In this document: piece after piece, positions 7,099 to 9,641 of the stretch
Numbering within the stretch: position 1 is the first letter of the stretch
How the letters are laid out: each line of letters starts with the position of its first letter
NCBI GenBank assembly: GCA_964420455.1
Contig: CAYQTO010000143.1
Coordinates: 1 to 9,641, forward strand
Reading direction: 5' to 3'
DNA length: 9,641 nt
Source: CAYQTO01 sp964420455
Lineage (GTDB): Bacteria > Sumerlaeota > Sumerlaeia > SLMS01
Made by a program: the position numbers and the translations under genes
Notes under the pieces: generated by a model
The model's database searches: none
What the model saw: only the letters and a program-made list of their open reading frames with translations
Told to the model about the DNA's origin: nothing

Positions 7099-8241
7099 AT
7101 GAAGATCGGTGTTCTCGGCGGCGGCCAACTGGGCCGCATGATCGGCGAGGCCGCACAGAAACTCGGCCATCGGTGCCGGTTTCTTGACCCGGCGGAATCC
7201 CCCTGTGCGGCCGCCTTTGGCGTCCACCATCGCGCCTCCTTCGACGACCGCGAGGCTCTCGCCGCTTTCATTGACGGAATCGACATCCTTACCTACGAGT
7301 TCGAGAATGTTCCCGTCGAGCCGTTGGAAGCCCTGGAGAAATCGGAGTTCAAGACCATCCCCATCCGGCCGCGGCCCAAGGCCCTGCGGGTGTCCCAGGA
7401 TCGGTTCGCGGAGAAGGAGTTCTTCGCACGCCTCGAGATTCCGACGGTTGCCTACCGGAAGGTCGATTCCCCCGAGGAACTGGCCGCTGCGTTCGAGGAT
7501 CTGGGACCGGGAAGCCGTTTGAAGACACGACGGTTTGGGTACGACGGCAAGGGCCAGCAGCGCCTTGATGAACTCGGCGATCCGGCGGCCAGGTGGGAAT
7601 CCCTGGGCAGGCAGCCGGCGATCCTCGAGGAAGGGGTCGACTTCGACCGGGAGATCTCGGTGATTGCCGTGCGGGGCACCGGTGGCGAGGTCGCCACCTG
7701 GCCCACTGTGGAAAACCACCACCGCGAGGGCATCCTCCGCCTGTCACTTGCGCCGGCTCCCGGCCTCGACCCGGAAGCCGCCCGCGACGCCCGCGTCTAT
7801 ACGAAGAATGTCCTCGAGGCCCTCGACTACGTGGGCGTCGTCGCTATCGAGTATTTCCTCGCGGGGAGCCGCGTCATCGCCAACGAGATGGCACCCCGCG
7901 TCCACAACTCCGGCCATTGGACCATCGAGGGCTCCACCACCAGTCAGTTCGCCAATCACGTCCGCGTCATTACCGGCAACAAGCCCGCCCCGACGGACAT
8001 GGATGGGGTCGTGGCCATGGTGAACCTGATCGGCGATATTCCTCCCGAGTGCCACCGCCTTGCCGAGGCCGACGACCTCACCCTCCACGTCTACGGGAAA
8101 GAGCCCCGGCCCGGACGCAAGGTCGGCCATCTGACCCTGCGTGCGCCGAACAACGACGTCCTCCGCTGGCGCCTGAACGAGGTCGCCGCCGCCCTTGCCG
8201 ATCCCCATCTGCTCGATTGCGTCAGCGCCGCCACTCTGTGA
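7099..8241 (+). CDS. purK: N5-carboxyaminoimidazole ribonucleotide synthase PurK
   Basis: An ATP-grasp enzyme that joins bicarbonate to AIR using ATP, making N5-CAIR, the substrate of PurE. The 380-residue protein shows GGGQLGRM (7-14) in the N-terminal nucleotide-fold domain, YEFENVP (66-72), the ATP-grasp loop KTRRFGYDGKGQ (142-153), EISV (185-188), VENHHREGILRLSLAPA (204-220), IEYF (250-253) and the metal/substrate block NEMAPRVHNSGHWT (262-275). Its length is usual for the family. I prefer ATG 7099 because the family starts MKIGVLGGG-like. The seven extra codons from ATG 7078 include ATA, CGT, ACT and ATT, which are out of character with this gene. Neither start has a ribosome site, so 7078 remains possible (387 residues). 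A GTCTATACG word encodes Val233-Tyr-Thr. Confidence 0.95.
   Translation: MKIGVLGGGQLGRMIGEAAQKLGHRCRFLDPAESPCAAAFGVHHRASFDDREALAAFIDGIDILTYEFENVPVEPLEALEKSEFKTIPIRPRPKALRVSQDRFAEKEFFARLEIPTVAYRKVDSPEELAAAFEDLGPGSRLKTRRFGYDGKGQQRLDELGDPAARWESLGRQPAILEEGVDFDREISVIAVRGTGGEVATWPTVENHHREGILRLSLAPAPGLDPEAARDARVYTKNVLEALDYVGVVAIEYFLAGSRVIANEMAPRVHNSGHWTIEGSTTSQFANHVRVITGNKPAPTDMDGVVAMVNLIGDIPPECHRLAEADDLTLHVYGKEPRPGRKVGHLTLRAPNNDVLRWRLNEVAAALADPHLLDCVSAATL
7795..7803 (+). repeat. Dispersed word GTCTATACG, copy 7
   Basis: Exact 9-mer in purK, sense and in frame (Val-Tyr-Thr); preceded by C and followed by A. Confidence 0.9.
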
Positions 8242-8304
8242 CCCCAGCCGCGTCCCCCTGCTTGACCCCGGCGCGCCCACCCCTCCAATGGTCCCCGCCA
8301 TTGT

Positions 8305-8325
8305 GCGTGCCCCTCCGGGGCGCGC
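8305..8325 (+). terminator. GC-rich hairpin between purK and alaS
   Basis: The 106-bp gap 8242-8347 contains a 9-bp stem (GCGTGCCCC / GGGGCGCGC, one G-U pair in RNA) with a 3-base loop TCC. No T-run follows, so intrinsic termination would be inefficient; it might attenuate or mark an RNA end. The palindrome GGCGCGCC occurs twice in the same gap (8270-8277 and 8319-8326). The ribosome site of alaS begins 10 bases after the stem. Confidence 0.4.
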
Positions 8326-8334
8326 CATCCCAAC

Positions 8335-8338
8335 AGGA
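8335..8338 (+). promoter_or_regulatory. Ribosome binding site of alaS
   Basis: AGGA lies nine bases before ATG 8348 and supports that start, which also fits the family N-terminus. Confidence 0.55.
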
Positions 8339-8347
8339 CCTGCCTCC

Positions 8348-9641
8348 ATGATCCGCACCGGGCGCGAGCTACGCCAAGCTTACCTCGAATTCTTCCGCGA
8401 CCTCCCAAACCATCCCCATCCGGTTGTCGCCAGCGCCCCCCTCGTCCCCCCGGACGATCCCACGCTCCTGTTCACCACCGCCGGCATGGTCCAGTTCAAG
8501 CAGCTCTACTCCGGCACCGTCGATCCCCTCCCCTACCCCCGGGCCGTCACCTGCCAGAAGTGCCTGCGCGCCGGCGGCAAGGGCTCCGACCTCGAAAACG
8601 TCGGCCGTACCCTTCGCCACCATACCTTCTTCGAGATGCTCGGCAATTTCAGCTTTGGCGACTATTTCAAGCACGAGGCAGTCCGCTACGCCTGGCAATT
8701 TGTCACCGGGGTCATGAACCTCCCGCCGGAGCGCCTGTTCCCGACGATCTTCGAGGACGACGACGAGGCGGAGGAGGTCTGGCGCCAGGAGACCGGCGCT
8801 GTCTATACGCCCGTCCGCCTCGACGCGTCCCAGAACTTCTGGGGTCCCGCAGGCGACACCGGCGCCTGTGGGCCCTGCTCCGAGCTTTGCATCTTCCTCG
8901 GCAGCGACGAGGAACTCGCCCGCATGGCGGAGCTCGCGAAATCCCCCGAGGGCCGTGTCGAGCTCGCCCGCCGCATCGACGAGGAGGGCGACCTCTTCCT
9001 CGAAATCTGGAACATGGTCTTTCCCCAGTTCGACCAGCAGAAGGACGGCTCGCGCCTCCCCCTTCGGAATCGCGGCATCGACACCGGCGCCGGCCTCGAG
9101 CGCATGACCGTTGCCCTCACCTACGCCCGCACCGGCGTCCAGACAACCCCCTACGAGACGGACCTCATGTGGCCCATCGTCGAGGCCGCCTCCCAGCGCC
9201 TCGCCATCCCCTACCGCAAGGTCGCCGAGCCCCAGGACGAGCAGTCCACCCGCGAGCGCCTCACCATCAACGCCATCGCCGACCATACCCGCGCCCTCGT
9301 CTTCACCCTCGCCGAGGGCCTCATGCCGAGCAATGTCGGCCGCGGCTACGTCCTCCGTCGCATCCAGCGCCGCGCCCTTCGCTTCGCCTCCCTCCTCGGC
9401 GTCAACGAGCCCTTCATGGCCGACCTCTACGACGCCGTCGCCGACACCCTCGGAGACGTCTATACGGAAATCCGCCAGAACCCGGACTTCATCCGCAAGG
9501 CCCTCCGCAAGGAGGAGGAAACCTTCCTCCACACACGCGACCGCGGCATGAAGATGCTCGACGAGTTGATGGATCGCGCCCGCGACCGCGACGACCGGAC
9601 GATCCCCGGCGAGGAGGCCTTCCGCCTGTGGGACACCTATG
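8348..9641 (+). CDS. alaS: Alanyl-tRNA synthetase AlaS, 3'-truncated by the window
   Basis: A class II aminoacyl-tRNA synthetase that charges tRNA-Ala in the cytoplasm. The frame stays open to the window end with 431 complete codons, about half of the usual ~870-900 residues. What is visible is essentially the aminoacylation domain and the start of the tRNA-recognition region. Motifs in order: TTAGMVQFK (43-51), QKCLRAGGKGSDLENVGRT (70-88), HHTFFEMLGNFSFGDYFK (91-108), NFWGPAGDTGACGPCSE (163-179), EIWNMVFPQF (219-228), RGIDTGAGLERM and DHTRALVFTLAEGLMPSN, then GRGYVLRRIQRRALRF. The editing and C-Ala domains lie beyond the window. The start at 8348 has AGGA nine bases upstream and gives the family N-terminus (RELRQAYLEFF). 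Two GTCTATACG words encode Val152-Tyr-Thr and Val371-Tyr-Thr. A separate promoter or readthrough from purK are both possible. Confidence 0.96.
   Translation, partial: MIRTGRELRQAYLEFFRDLPNHPHPVVASAPLVPPDDPTLLFTTAGMVQFKQLYSGTVDPLPYPRAVTCQKCLRAGGKGSDLENVGRTLRHHTFFEMLGNFSFGDYFKHEAVRYAWQFVTGVMNLPPERLFPTIFEDDDEAEEVWRQETGAVYTPVRLDASQNFWGPAGDTGACGPCSELCIFLGSDEELARMAELAKSPEGRVELARRIDEEGDLFLEIWNMVFPQFDQQKDGSRLPLRNRGIDTGAGLERMTVALTYARTGVQTTPYETDLMWPIVEAASQRLAIPYRKVAEPQDEQSTRERLTINAIADHTRALVFTLAEGLMPSNVGRGYVLRRIQRRALRFASLLGVNEPFMADLYDAVADTLGDVYTEIRQNPDFIRKALRKEEETFLHTRDRGMKMLDELMDRARDRDDRTIPGEEAFRLWDTY
8801..8809 (+). repeat. Dispersed word GTCTATACG, copy 8
   Basis: Exact 9-mer in alaS, sense and in frame (Val-Tyr-Thr); preceded by T and followed by C. 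It lies in a poorly conserved stretch just before the NFW motif. Confidence 0.9.
9458..9466 (+). repeat. Dispersed word GTCTATACG, copy 9
   Basis: Exact 9-mer in alaS, sense and in frame (Val-Tyr-Thr); preceded by C and followed by G. Confidence 0.9.

Noticed and set aside
8369..9532. A 387-codon open frame on - antisense to alaS
   Set aside because: Low-complexity product; the + strand encodes unmistakable AlaS motifs across the same bases.
1..9641. Reading the GTCTATACG copies as a CRISPR array or a transposon-derived repeat
   Set aside because: The copies are 9 bp long, irregularly spaced (219 to about 2900 bp), embedded in intact genes and share no flanking sequence.

Overview
The window is a piece of a high-GC bacterial chromosome (about two thirds G+C by eye, with strong G/C preference at third codon positions). 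It holds six genes, four complete and two cut by the window ends. Core genes (purE, purK, alaS, tatA) sit beside a very large secreted alpha-amylase-family protein with a C-terminal lamin-tail domain. Such proteins and this gene mix would fit Verrucomicrobiota (Opitutales-like) or a related PVC lineage. That placement is a low-confidence inference; nothing here fixes the taxon.

Layout: a 5'-truncated GT39/PMT_2-type membrane glycosyltransferase (+, ends 1372) meets tatA (-, 1643-1377) tail to tail with 4 bp between them. Upstream of tatA on the same strand is the 1480-residue GH13 protein (-, 6190-1748). A 308-bp divergent intergenic region (6191-6498) separates it from purE. That region carries three related TTTGCGCAAA-type palindromes that look like regulator operators. 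Then follow purE (6499-7044), purK (about 7099-8241) and the 5' part of alaS (8348 to the window end), all on +. PurK and PurE catalyse consecutive steps of bacterial purine synthesis (AIR to N5-CAIR to CAIR). alaS may be co-transcribed, but a strong hairpin lies in front of it.

The most unusual signal is not a gene. The word GTCTATAC occurs 9 times in 9.6 kb (8 of the 9 extend to GTCTATACG), against roughly 0.1 expected by base composition. It occurs in all four of the longer genes except purE and tatA, always inside coding sequence, and 8 of 9 copies are on the + strand. Seven copies lie in the sense direction in one reading frame (Val-Tyr-Thr). The two antisense copies force a rare ATA Ile codon, and one of these covers the catalytic nucleophile codon of the GH13 enzyme. 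This resembles a genome-wide dispersed octamer of the HIP1, DNA-uptake-sequence or polar architecture-sequence kind. Its function cannot be settled from this window.
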